This document shows positions 1 to 6,099 of a stretch of 8,506 nucleotides of DNA, piece by piece; positions within the stretch are counted from its first letter, which is position 1, and each line of letters begins with the position of its first letter. Below the pieces are notes generated by a model that had not been told where the DNA came from, did no database searches, and saw only the letters and a program-made list of their open reading frames with translations. Where the stretch lies: positions 1 to 8,506 of the forward strand of contig LJNA01000085.1 of NCBI GenBank assembly GCA_001304365.1, given 5' to 3'. This stretch comes from Syntrophobacter sp. DG_60 (GTDB lineage: Bacteria; Desulfobacterota; Desulfofervidia; Desulfofervidales; DG-60). The translations under genes and the position numbers were made by a program.

Positions 1-66
1 TACAAAAGAGAATAGAAGAAAGGAGAATTGTTTTTTTTGTCTGGAATTTGTGGTTGACGAAAGATC

Positions 67-110
67 ATATGCCCACCCTGACTGGGTGAAGGTGCCTCTC
101 TTGGGCATAT
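67..110. repeat. Inverted repeat with inner hairpin
   Basis: Two perfect 9-base arms, ATATGCCCA (67-75) and TGGGCATAT (102-110), are separated by 26 bases. Inside, CACCC (74-78) and GGGTG (84-88) can form a second hairpin with a 5-base loop, sharing two bases with the outer arm. No run of T follows the right arm, so it does not look like an intrinsic terminator. It lies upstream of the candidate lipoprotein promoters and so is probably not in their transcript. It could be the 3' part of an upstream transcript, a protein-binding site or a structured RNA; I match it to no known family. Confidence 0.5.
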
Positions 111-141
111 TGCAGTTAATAGAAAGTAGTGGATGAGCATC

Positions 142-170
142 TTGACTAAGTGTTTACCTTAAGTTACATT
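142..170 (+). promoter_or_regulatory. Candidate upstream sigma70-type promoter
   Basis: TTGACT (142-147, 5 of 6 to the -35 consensus) and TACATT (165-170, 4 of 6 to the -10 consensus) lie 17 bases apart, upstream of a better-matched promoter for the same lipoprotein gene. The two could act in tandem. The call rests only on consensus match and spacing. Confidence 0.35.
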
Positions 171-174
171 ACGT

Positions 175-203
175 TTGTTAAAATATCTACAACATAATAT
201 AAT
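175..203 (+). promoter_or_regulatory. Sigma70-type promoter of the lipoprotein gene
   Basis: TTGTTA (175-180, 4 of 6) and a perfect TATAAT (198-203) are separated by 17 bases. Transcription would begin near base 210, leaving a leader of about 33 bases before the ATG at 243. This also argues against the ATG at 204 being the start, since it would lie at or before the transcription start. Confidence 0.6.
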
Positions 204-242
204 ATGCAATGTCAATGGGTTCAGAGAAAAGGAGGTTTACAG

Positions 243-851
243 ATGATTTCTACGAAAGATTATAACCCTTGGAAATACCTTTGGTGCTTGAAAATTGTTA
301 TACTTATCTCCATTTTGGTTATTTTTCTACCTTCTTGTAGCACTACAAGGTATATCACGGAAACAAAGAGGAGTGCAATTGAACAACTTCTTCTCACTAA
401 GTCCGTTGAGAGGGCCATAGGTGACGTTTTTTGGGTTGAGATCAAGGGTTCAAAAATTTACATAGAGACCGCTTCTTTGGCCACCGAAGAAGAAAATTAT
501 TTGAAGAAGGCCGTCTCCCTTTGGTGTCTGGAGAAGGGAGCAGTAGTGGTAGAAGATAAAAATAAGGCTGATTATATAGCTTCTGTACTGGTCAAGTCAT
601 TGGGCACAGACAGAATCGATACAGTTTATTTGGGTATTCCCTCCCTGCCTGTGCCACTTACCGGGATTTCTACACCCGAGATTGATATACTGGGCAGTAG
701 GCGGCAAAAGGGATATACAGAATTGGAAATTATCCTTTATTCTGCATCAACAGGGCAATTTGTTCAGAAGACCAAACCATTGATTGGCAAAACCCATTTT
801 AGTACTTATAAGATTTTTCTGATTCCCATTAGGCGCAATAATATTTTTTGA
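243..851 (+). CDS. Predicted lipoprotein of unknown function
   Basis: The product is a 202-residue predicted lipoprotein. A positively charged N-terminus is followed by a hydrophobic segment (about residues 17-30) and a lipobox Leu-Pro-Ser-Cys with the modified cysteine at residue 32, so the mature protein should be lipid-anchored in the envelope. Start choice: GGAGG at 231-235 sits 7 bases before the ATG at 243; the in-frame ATG at 204 lies at the predicted transcription start and has no ribosome site. The mature N-terminus begins STTRYITETKRSAIEQLLL, a pattern that reminds me of a conserved lipoprotein domain family (possibly DUF6655), but this is from memory and unconfirmed. The rest is mixed alpha/beta with no catalytic motif I can name; residues about 127-151 are rich in Pro and Gly. 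The gene appears to be a single unit with its own promoter. The lipoprotein call is firm and the role unknown. Confidence 0.85.
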   Translation: MISTKDYNPWKYLWCLKIVILISILVIFLPSCSTTRYITETKRSAIEQLLLTKSVERAIGDVFWVEIKGSKIYIETASLATEEENYLKKAVSLWCLEKGAVVVEDKNKADYIASVLVKSLGTDRIDTVYLGIPSLPVPLTGISTPEIDILGSRRQKGYTELEIILYSASTGQFVQKTKPLIGKTHFSTYKIFLIPIRRNNIF

Positions 852-971
852 GCTTTGATACCAATTTTTCTGTTTTTTATAGCTACGCCTCCATTTTTTG
901 TTCAATCTTATGGATAAAAAGGCTTTTTTCCGGACGACACTCCTTAGTGCCTTATGCTGAATGCTCTTTTT

Positions 972-980
972 TGCTATAAT
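972..980 (+). promoter_or_regulatory. Extended -10 promoter before the CNNM-type gene
   Basis: A perfect TATAAT (975-980) is preceded by TG plus one base (972-974), the extended -10 form that can work without a good -35 box; the -35 region here is poor. Transcription would start near 987, about 60 bases before the ATG at 1049. Confidence 0.5.
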
Positions 981-1048
981 TCTTTTAAACTTTCGGAAGC
1001 AAGCAGACAGACATATGGCAAAAAAAAGACCCATTGGGAGGGCAAACC

Positions 1049-1955
1049 ATGATAGAAACAAACCTTATTCCTAGCCTCATTTTATTGATAGTCCTTTTAG
1101 GCTTTTCGGCCTTTTTTTCGGGTTCTGAAACGGCTCTTATGGCCATTGGTAAACTGCGCTTAAGACACCTAGCTGAAACCAAGCCCATGAGGTTCAAGCT
1201 TGTCCAGCGTGTACTGAAAAAGCCTGAACGGCTTATTGGAACTATTTTGCTGGGAAACAATTTGGTAAATGTGGCAATGTCGGCTATTGCTACAGCACTG
1301 GCCATATCTTTTTGGGGAGAGAAGGGGATCGCTTATGTTACGGGTGTATTGACCCTTGCCATTTTGATCTTTGCCGAGATTACACCCAAGGTCTACGCCA
1401 AATACTTCAATGAACGAGTGTCTTTTATCGCTGCTCCCGTTCTTAATGTGATCATGATCCTTTTTAATCCTGTTATTGTTGTGGTCACGTACATCAGCAA
1501 CAAAATTCTATTCCTAATAGGCGTGGATGTTGCCAAGATAAAGAGGCCATTGTTTACTGAAGCTGAAGTCAAGACTTGCATTAAAATGGCTTGGGATGAT
1601 GGTGCTATTACCACTGAGGAAAGGGGCCTCCTTTCAAGGGTCTTTACTTTAAATGACAAAATCATTGGGGAGGTTATGGTGCCCAAAGAAAAAATGACAG
1701 CCCTAAATATAGATGCACCTATGGAAGAGATTGTAAAGACAATTTTGAAAACCGGCTACTCCCGCTTTCCGGTCATCAAGGGAAAAGACCTTGATATTGT
1801 GGGCATGATACACACCAAAGATTTCTTCAAACTGATTGCTGGCAAGAAGTCTATTTCCATAAATAACTAGAGGCAAAGTTGCTGGTCTGATTACGCTTGA
1901 GGACATCTTAGAAGAATTGGTAGGAACCATTCAGGACGAACATGACTTTACCTAG
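1049..1955 (+). pseudogene. CNNM/CorC-type Mg2+ transporter homologue, disrupted
   Basis: The intact part (ATG 1049 to stop 1870, 273 residues) is a CNNM transmembrane domain (DUF21; HlyC/CorC, TlyC or MpfA type) with the first CBS motif. Landmarks are FFSGSETALMA (residues 22-32), LLGNNLVN (67-74), EITPK (110-114), an acidic linker helix and CBS1 at about 208-265 (EVMVPKEKMTALN, then GMIHTKDFF). Full relatives have about 420 residues with paired CBS domains and often a C-terminal CorC_HlyC domain. Here the frame ends after CBS1, and the end of CBS2 (GLITLEDILEELVG, then IQDEHD) resumes in a different frame from about 1869 to a stop at 1953-1955. About 40 expected residues between the two parts are absent, so this is an internal deletion plus frameshift rather than a single-base error. 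Start: GGGAGGG (1036-1042) lies 6 bases before the ATG; the upstream TTG at 1034 is less likely. Family members are linked to Mg2+ efflux or transport; this copy has probably lost function, though the membrane domain could still be made. Confidence 0.85.
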
Positions 1956-2074
1956 TATGTCATATTTTACCTATATACTTCTGGAGAATTGCCATATATC
2001 ATCCAGTTAACTTAGCTTGTGGCATATTTGGAGATATGTTAAACATGGAAAAAAATTAGGAGAAAAGAAAGAAG

Positions 2075-2749
2075 ATGAGCGGCTTATATTTTATCTTTCC
2101 AACGCTGGTCATTATTGCTGCCTCTTTCCTGGTGGTTAAGGCAGCTACTATTGCCCTTATGATGACAGGCATGGATCCAAAAAGGGCCAGATTCCAGGCA
2201 CTAAGCGCCTTTACCGGAACAGGATTTACTACTCGGGAGGCAGAGCTTGTGATAACTCACCCGCAACGTAGGCATATCATTATGATTTTGATGATTTTGG
2301 GAAATGCAGGGCTGGTTGCGGTTATTGCCACCCTCTTGGCTTCTTTTGTAAAGACAAAGGTGTATGGATTACCCATTCATGTGCTATTGATGGGTGCAGG
2401 TATTTACCTGATTTACAGGCTTGCTACTCACAAGAAATTGATACGAAGATGGGATAAATGGATAGAGGACAAGTTGGTTCGAACTAAATACATAGAAGAC
2501 AAGCCAGTGGATGAATTACTTCAATTGACTGAGGGATATGGGGTCGCTGAGGCAAGAGTGATAGAAAAATCTGCCCTCATGGGAAAAACATTACAAGGAC
2601 TTTCATTGAGTGCCAAGGACATTTTGGTCCTTTCTATCGGAAGACAAGGGCAATGGATTCCAACACCCAAGGGTAAGGAGGTTATTCAAAAGGAGGATTC
2701 CTTAATCATGTATGGGAAGCTAGAAAATATTAAACAATTATTCCAATAA
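2075..2749 (+). CDS. Membrane protein with TrkA-C (RCK-C) domain
   Basis: The 224-residue protein has three hydrophobic segments (about 5-30, 67-91 and 98-117), a basic linker, then a TrkA-C/RCK-C ligand-binding domain at about 151-222 (EARVIEKSALMGKTLQGLSL, a variable middle, then KEDSLIMYG). RCK-C domains bind small ligands and gate K+ or cation transporters, so a role in cation transport control is likely by family. Between segments 1 and 2 is ALSAFTGTGFTTREAE (42-57), which looks like the pore-loop and filter region of Trk/Ktr K+ transporters, followed by MILMILGNAGLV, which resembles their next membrane helix. However, the basic residues around this loop (KRAR, QRRH) suggest a cytoplasmic position, so the pore reading is uncertain. 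There is no RCK-N (Rossmann) domain. AGGAG (2058-2062) lies 12 bases before the ATG, a long spacing. No convincing promoter is visible in the 119 bases upstream. It converges with corA. Confidence 0.8.
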   Translation: MSGLYFIFPTLVIIAASFLVVKAATIALMMTGMDPKRARFQALSAFTGTGFTTREAELVITHPQRRHIIMILMILGNAGLVAVIATLLASFVKTKVYGLPIHVLLMGAGIYLIYRLATHKKLIRRWDKWIEDKLVRTKYIEDKPVDELLQLTEGYGVAEARVIEKSALMGKTLQGLSLSAKDILVLSIGRQGQWIPTPKGKEVIQKEDSLIMYGKLENIKQLFQ

Positions 2750-2778
2750 TTATATGGCACAGGCGTAAGGAACCATTT

Positions 2779-3846
2779 TTACAGCCATTTCTTTCTTTTG
2801 AAATAAAATGCCATAAAACCTATAATAGCAACCATGACCAACCAAAAAACCTTAGGATAAAACCAATGCCACTTAAGCTCTGGCATGTATGCGAAATTCA
2901 TTCCATATACACCCGCTATGAAAGTAAGAGGGATAAATATAGTTGCTATTATGGTTAAAACCTTCATCACCTCATTCATTCTGTTACTGATGCTTGAAAG
3001 ATAAGTATCAAGCATCCCGTAAACCATGTCCCGAAACGACTCTATGGTATCAATTACCTGGATGGTGTGGTCATAAACATCTCTAAGATATATCCGTGTG
3101 GATTCTTGAATAAGCGACGATTCTGCTCTTTCTAGACCACTTATCATTTCTCTCAATGGCCAAACTGACTTACGTAGAAATATCATCTCTCTTTTTAAGT
3201 TGTGAATTGCCTGTAAGGTTTCTGGTGTTGGATTTGTTACTAATTCTTCTTCCATATCCTCAATCTTTTCTCCAATTTTTTCCAAGATTATGAAATAATG
3301 ATCGACCACCGCATCCATTAAAGCATAACCAAGATAATCGGCCCCTTTCTTTGTAATGCGGCCCTTTCCATTTCTAATTCTTTCCCTGATGGGATTAAAA
3401 ACATCTCCTTCTGTTTCCTGGAAAGAAATAACGAAATTTAAGCCAAGAATTAAACTGACTTGCTCTGCCTTTATCTCATCATCTTTTTCATTATAGTAAA
3501 GCATCTTTAATACCACAAAGATATAATCCCCAAAATCCTCCATTTTCGGACGTTGTCCTGTATGCACAATATCTTCTAAAATAAGAGGATGTATGTTAAA
3601 ATGCTTTCCAAGTTTTTCTATAATCTCCACTTCATGAATGCCATCTATGTTTATCCAAGTAACGGTGGGTTTATCTTTAAAGGGGAAACACTCTTCAATT
3701 GTTTTTGCTTCCTTCTCATGAAATTGTGCTTCGTCATAGTCAATGATGGTAATCTTTGCTTTTTCAACCTTCTTCTCCCCTATGTAAATAAGGGCCCCTG
3801 GGGGAAGACCAATCTTTTTTGATGTTCTTTTAATGAATTTAAACAT
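2779..3846 (-). CDS. corA: CorA-family Mg2+/Co2+ transporter
   Basis: The 355-residue protein matches CorA channels in length and layout: a large cytoplasmic N-terminal alpha/beta domain (about 1-250), a long stalk helix (about 250-292) and two C-terminal membrane helices (about 293-313 and 331-349). The signature Tyr-Gly-Met-Asn is at residues 314-317 at the end of the first helix; the short outer loop has MPEL (321-324), as in Thermotoga-type CorA, and the protein ends in a basic tail (KRKKWL). CorA works as a homopentamer that takes up Mg2+ (and Co2+) and closes when cytoplasmic Mg2+ is high. GGGAGAT (3855-3861, minus strand) is 8 bases from the ATG. It lies 85 bases downstream of the zinc-ribbon gene on the same strand, so it may be read from the upstream operon as well as from a possible promoter in the gap. 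I see no Mg2+ riboswitch in that gap. The substrate could also be Co2+, Ni2+ or Zn2+, since family members vary. Confidence 0.95.
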   Translation of the reverse strand: MFKFIKRTSKKIGLPPGALIYIGEKKVEKAKITIIDYDEAQFHEKEAKTIEECFPFKDKPTVTWINIDGIHEVEIIEKLGKHFNIHPLILEDIVHTGQRPKMEDFGDYIFVVLKMLYYNEKDDEIKAEQVSLILGLNFVISFQETEGDVFNPIRERIRNGKGRITKKGADYLGYALMDAVVDHYFIILEKIGEKIEDMEEELVTNPTPETLQAIHNLKREMIFLRKSVWPLREMISGLERAESSLIQESTRIYLRDVYDHTIQVIDTIESFRDMVYGMLDTYLSSISNRMNEVMKVLTIIATIFIPLTFIAGVYGMNFAYMPELKWHWFYPKVFWLVMVAIIGFMAFYFKRKKWL

Positions 3847-3854
3847 TACAATTC

Positions 3855-3861
3855 ATCTCCC
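3855..3861 (-). promoter_or_regulatory. Ribosome binding site of corA
   Basis: Read on the minus strand this is GGGAGAT, 8 bases before the corA ATG, which supports that start. Confidence 0.7.
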
Positions 3862-3870
3862 TTTGAGGAT

Positions 3871-3879
3871 AATATAGCA
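3871..3879 (-). promoter_or_regulatory. Possible extended -10 promoter of corA
   Basis: On the minus strand the bases read TGCTATATT: a TGn element followed by TATATT (5 of 6 to the -10 consensus). A TTGATC lies 19 bases upstream, longer than the ideal spacing. Transcription would start near 3864, giving a leader of under 20 bases that just includes the ribosome site. It is weak evidence that corA can be expressed apart from the upstream operon. Confidence 0.3.
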
Positions 3880-3931
3880 GATAAAATAAAAAAATGATCA
3901 ATATAGACTCATATTTGTGAAACTTCATAAA

Positions 3932-4084
3932 CTACTTGCGCGGAGGTATATCTGCACCGCAGAATTTGCAACGCACGGTTTCCAGTCTTTTGCTGGCAGG
4001 AACAACTTGAGCTCTTTTACATTTTGGACATGTCCGCTTAAGGCAAAAAATTGTGCTAATTACTGCCTGAAAAATCCAATACAT
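3932..4084 (-). CDS. Small zinc-ribbon protein (50 residues)
   Basis: This short frame encodes 50 residues with two zinc-knuckle pairs, CPKC (residues 19-22) and CKFC (39-42, followed by Gly-Ala), spaced 16 residues apart. That is the layout of a four-cysteine zinc ribbon. The N-terminus (about residues 3-14) is hydrophobic and has one more Cys (14), so the protein may sit at the membrane; the C-terminus ends in DIPPRK. A good ribosome site, GGGAG (4093-4097 on the minus strand), is 8 bases before the ATG, and the gene starts only 16 bases after the antiporter stop, so it is almost certainly co-transcribed and possibly translationally coupled. The motif and ribosome site together make a chance frame unlikely. 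Its role is unknown: it could bind a protein or nucleic acid, or be a metal-binding accessory of the antiporter. I can name no specific family beyond the zinc ribbon. Confidence 0.8.
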   Translation of the reverse strand: MYWIFQAVISTIFCLKRTCPKCKRAQVVPASKRLETVRCKFCGADIPPRK

Positions 4085-4100
4085 AACTTAGTCTCCCTTA

Positions 4101-6083
4101 TTACGGAGTATATAATAAGCCCGCGACCTTTGCAATCTTATCCGGAGGGCCAAGGACAAAGAACACATCATTAGCACAAACTTCCATGTCTCCGTGTGGA
4201 TTTGACAATATTTGTGAATCCCGACGTATTGCTAATACGGTAACCCCATATTTCTTTCTAAGCTCAATCTGAGCCAACGATTTTCCAACTAAAGGTGATT
4301 TTTCACCAACCCGCAAGGAACTGATTTCGACATCAGTAAGCCGAAATTTCAGGTCGGAAAAAGTTGCCGACCGCTTATAAATGCTTCGAAACATCTCGTA
4401 ACCCTCTGATCTCACTTCAGCGACAAGCCTTTCAATTTCATCTCTAGGAATAAGATATTTCATCAAAATCCGGGTAAAGATTTCCACTGATGTCTCAAAC
4501 TCCTCTGGGATTACTTCGTCGGCACCCAATTTATACAAGGGCTTCATCTCTTGGAGATAGCGGGTTCGTGCCACAATGTGAACTTTTGGATTAAGTCGGC
4601 GAGCGATTTCGGTTATTCTCCGGGTGGCTGCGGGGTCGTTAATGGCCACCACAACAATTCTTGCATTTTTGATGTTTGCGTGCTCAAGAACCGCTTCCTG
4701 GGTTGCATCGCCATAATAAATTGGTTCACCCTTTGCCCGTTCACTTCTTACTGTTTCCGGATTCATTTCAATGATTACGTAGGGAATTCCTGCCACCAGA
4801 GCAGCTCGTGATAGATTTCTACCGTTTATCCCGAAGCCGATAATAATAAGGTGGTCTCTCTTGCCCGCAACCTTTGTGTCTTGCACAAGATATGAGCTCT
4901 CCTTTAACCTTTTGGGCAATGGTAATTGCGAGACAACATCTGCAGCGAGAGGAGCAAGGGATATAATGAATGGTGTCGCCGCCATAGTCATGATAGAGAC
5001 AGCCAGAAACATCTGAAAGGTATTTTCAGCAAGTAAACCATGTTCAACGCCGATCTTGGACAAAATAAAAGAAAATTCCCCAACCTGACTGAGTGCAAGG
5101 CCTACCAAAATTATAGTGCGAAGTGGAAATCTTAATAAAATGGTTACAAAGCTAGCGGTAATGGTTTTTAAGACCAAAACGCCTAAAGCAATCAATACAA
5201 TAAGTACTGGCTGCTTAAAAAGAAAACCGATATCCAGCAACATGCCAACAGAGACAAAAAAGAAGCTCATAAAGACGTCCCGGAAGGGTAGAATATTGCC
5301 CAGTGCTTGGTGGCTGTATTCCGATTCGGATATGATCAATCCTGCTAAAAAGGCACCCAGAGCAAGGGAAAGCCCAGCACTGGAAGTTAGCCATGCAATT
5401 GCAAGGCATATTACAACAATGCTTAACAAGAAGAGCTCCCGGCTTCGTGTCCGGGCAATTTGATACAATATCTGTGGCACGAGCCATTTAGCACTCACCA
5501 ATGCCAGTAGGATGATGCCGATCCCTTTGGCTCCGATAACGAATAGGGATTCTTCTAACTTTCCTGTCGTTCCGGCCAGTAGGGGCGTGATTAATATCAT
5601 TGGAACAATAATAACATCCTGAAAGATCAAAATGGCAAAAGCTGTTCGTCCGTGGGGGCTATCTACTTCGGCCCTTTCTTGAAGGAGTTTGAGCACAATG
5701 GCTGTGCTACTGAGGGATATAAGAAACCCTATAAAGACCGATTTACCAAAGGGCTGCCCGATCTGCCTGGCTATGAAAAAAGAAGCCAAAATGGTTAGTA
5801 AAACCTGAAGCGAGCCGCCTATCACCACTGATTTCTTTATTTTTAACAGGTTTTTAAGTGAGAACTCAATTCCAATAGTAAAAAGCAACAACACAACTCC
5901 GATTTCAGCTAAAATTTTAACTTGGTGAACCGCTTTTACCAATCCCAGGCCGTGGGGTCCCGTCAATATCCCGGTTAGGAGGAAACCTACAATTGCTGGT
6001 ACTCTAATTCGATGGCATATAAAGATAGTAACAATGGATAGTCCAAATATAAGAAGGACGTCTCTCAGTAATGGGATTTCCAT
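4101..6083 (-). CDS. CPA2 (Kef/YbaL-type) cation:proton antiporter with RCK domains
   Basis: The 660-residue protein has an N-terminal Na+/H+ exchanger-type membrane domain (about 1-385, some 12-13 helices), a TrkA-N/RCK-N domain (about 409-530) and a TrkA-C/RCK-C domain (about 580-658). Visible motifs include SSTAIVLKLL (125-134), the FQD triad with the likely ion-binding Asp156, SESEYSHQAL (252-261), FFFVSVGMLLD (274-284) and SQVGEFSFIL (332-341). The Rossmann motif GFGING is at 416-421 with an acidic Glu439 at the end of the second strand, typical of NAD(H) binding, and GDA at 458-460. It should exchange K+ (or Na+) for H+ across the inner membrane, with nucleotide and a second ligand gating it. 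The acidic regulatory loop of glutathione-gated KefB/KefC is replaced by a YbaL-like sequence, so glutathione gating is not expected. It lies 16 bases after the MscS gene, has no good ribosome site of its own, and is probably translated by coupling. Specific Kef or YbaL naming is not safe. Confidence 0.92.
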   Translation of the reverse strand: MEIPLLRDVLLIFGLSIVTIFICHRIRVPAIVGFLLTGILTGPHGLGLVKAVHQVKILAEIGVVLLLFTIGIEFSLKNLLKIKKSVVIGGSLQVLLTILASFFIARQIGQPFGKSVFIGFLISLSSTAIVLKLLQERAEVDSPHGRTAFAILIFQDVIIVPMILITPLLAGTTGKLEESLFVIGAKGIGIILLALVSAKWLVPQILYQIARTRSRELFLLSIVVICLAIAWLTSSAGLSLALGAFLAGLIISESEYSHQALGNILPFRDVFMSFFFVSVGMLLDIGFLFKQPVLIVLIALGVLVLKTITASFVTILLRFPLRTIILVGLALSQVGEFSFILSKIGVEHGLLAENTFQMFLAVSIMTMAATPFIISLAPLAADVVSQLPLPKRLKESSYLVQDTKVAGKRDHLIIIGFGINGRNLSRAALVAGIPYVIIEMNPETVRSERAKGEPIYYGDATQEAVLEHANIKNARIVVVAINDPAATRRITEIARRLNPKVHIVARTRYLQEMKPLYKLGADEVIPEEFETSVEIFTRILMKYLIPRDEIERLVAEVRSEGYEMFRSIYKRSATFSDLKFRLTDVEISSLRVGEKSPLVGKSLAQIELRKKYGVTVLAIRRDSQILSNPHGDMEVCANDVFFVLGPPDKIAKVAGLLYTP

Positions 6084-6099
6084 ATGCTAATATTGGATC

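Noticed and set aside
1..108. A minus-strand frame opening with ATG at 108 and running off the left edge (about 36 codons).
   Set aside because: It has no ribosome site, its start lies inside the inverted repeat, and its sequence is low in complexity near the edge. It is probably chance.
67..130. Inverted repeat read as an intrinsic terminator or a known riboswitch.
   Set aside because: No T-run follows the right arm. I see no core motif of the c-di-GMP, fluoride, yybP or M-box classes, and it lies before, not after, the candidate promoters.
899..925. Run of A and T around AAAAAGGCTTTTTT taken as a terminator after the lipoprotein gene.
   Set aside because: The arms meet with no loop and the stem is nearly all A-T, so a stable terminator hairpin is not expected.
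1840..1955. Programmed frameshift joining the two parts of the CNNM-type gene.
   Set aside because: About 40 residues of the CBS region are missing between the parts, so a ribosomal shift would not restore a full protein, and no slippery run with a following hairpin is seen at 1850-1875.
1956..2074. Promoter for the TrkA-C gene (TTGCCA at 1989 or TTGTGG at 2017 as -35).
   Set aside because: No -10 box of more than weak match stands at 16-18 bases from either, so I cannot support a promoter here.
2750..2778. Bidirectional terminator between the convergent TrkA-C and corA genes.
   Set aside because: The 29 bases contain no GC-rich inverted repeat with flanking T or A runs.
3917..4174. Plus-strand frame of 85 codons.
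   Set aside because: It lies antisense to the zinc-ribbon gene and the antiporter 3' end. Its cysteines are a by-product of the opposite strand, and it has no ribosome site.
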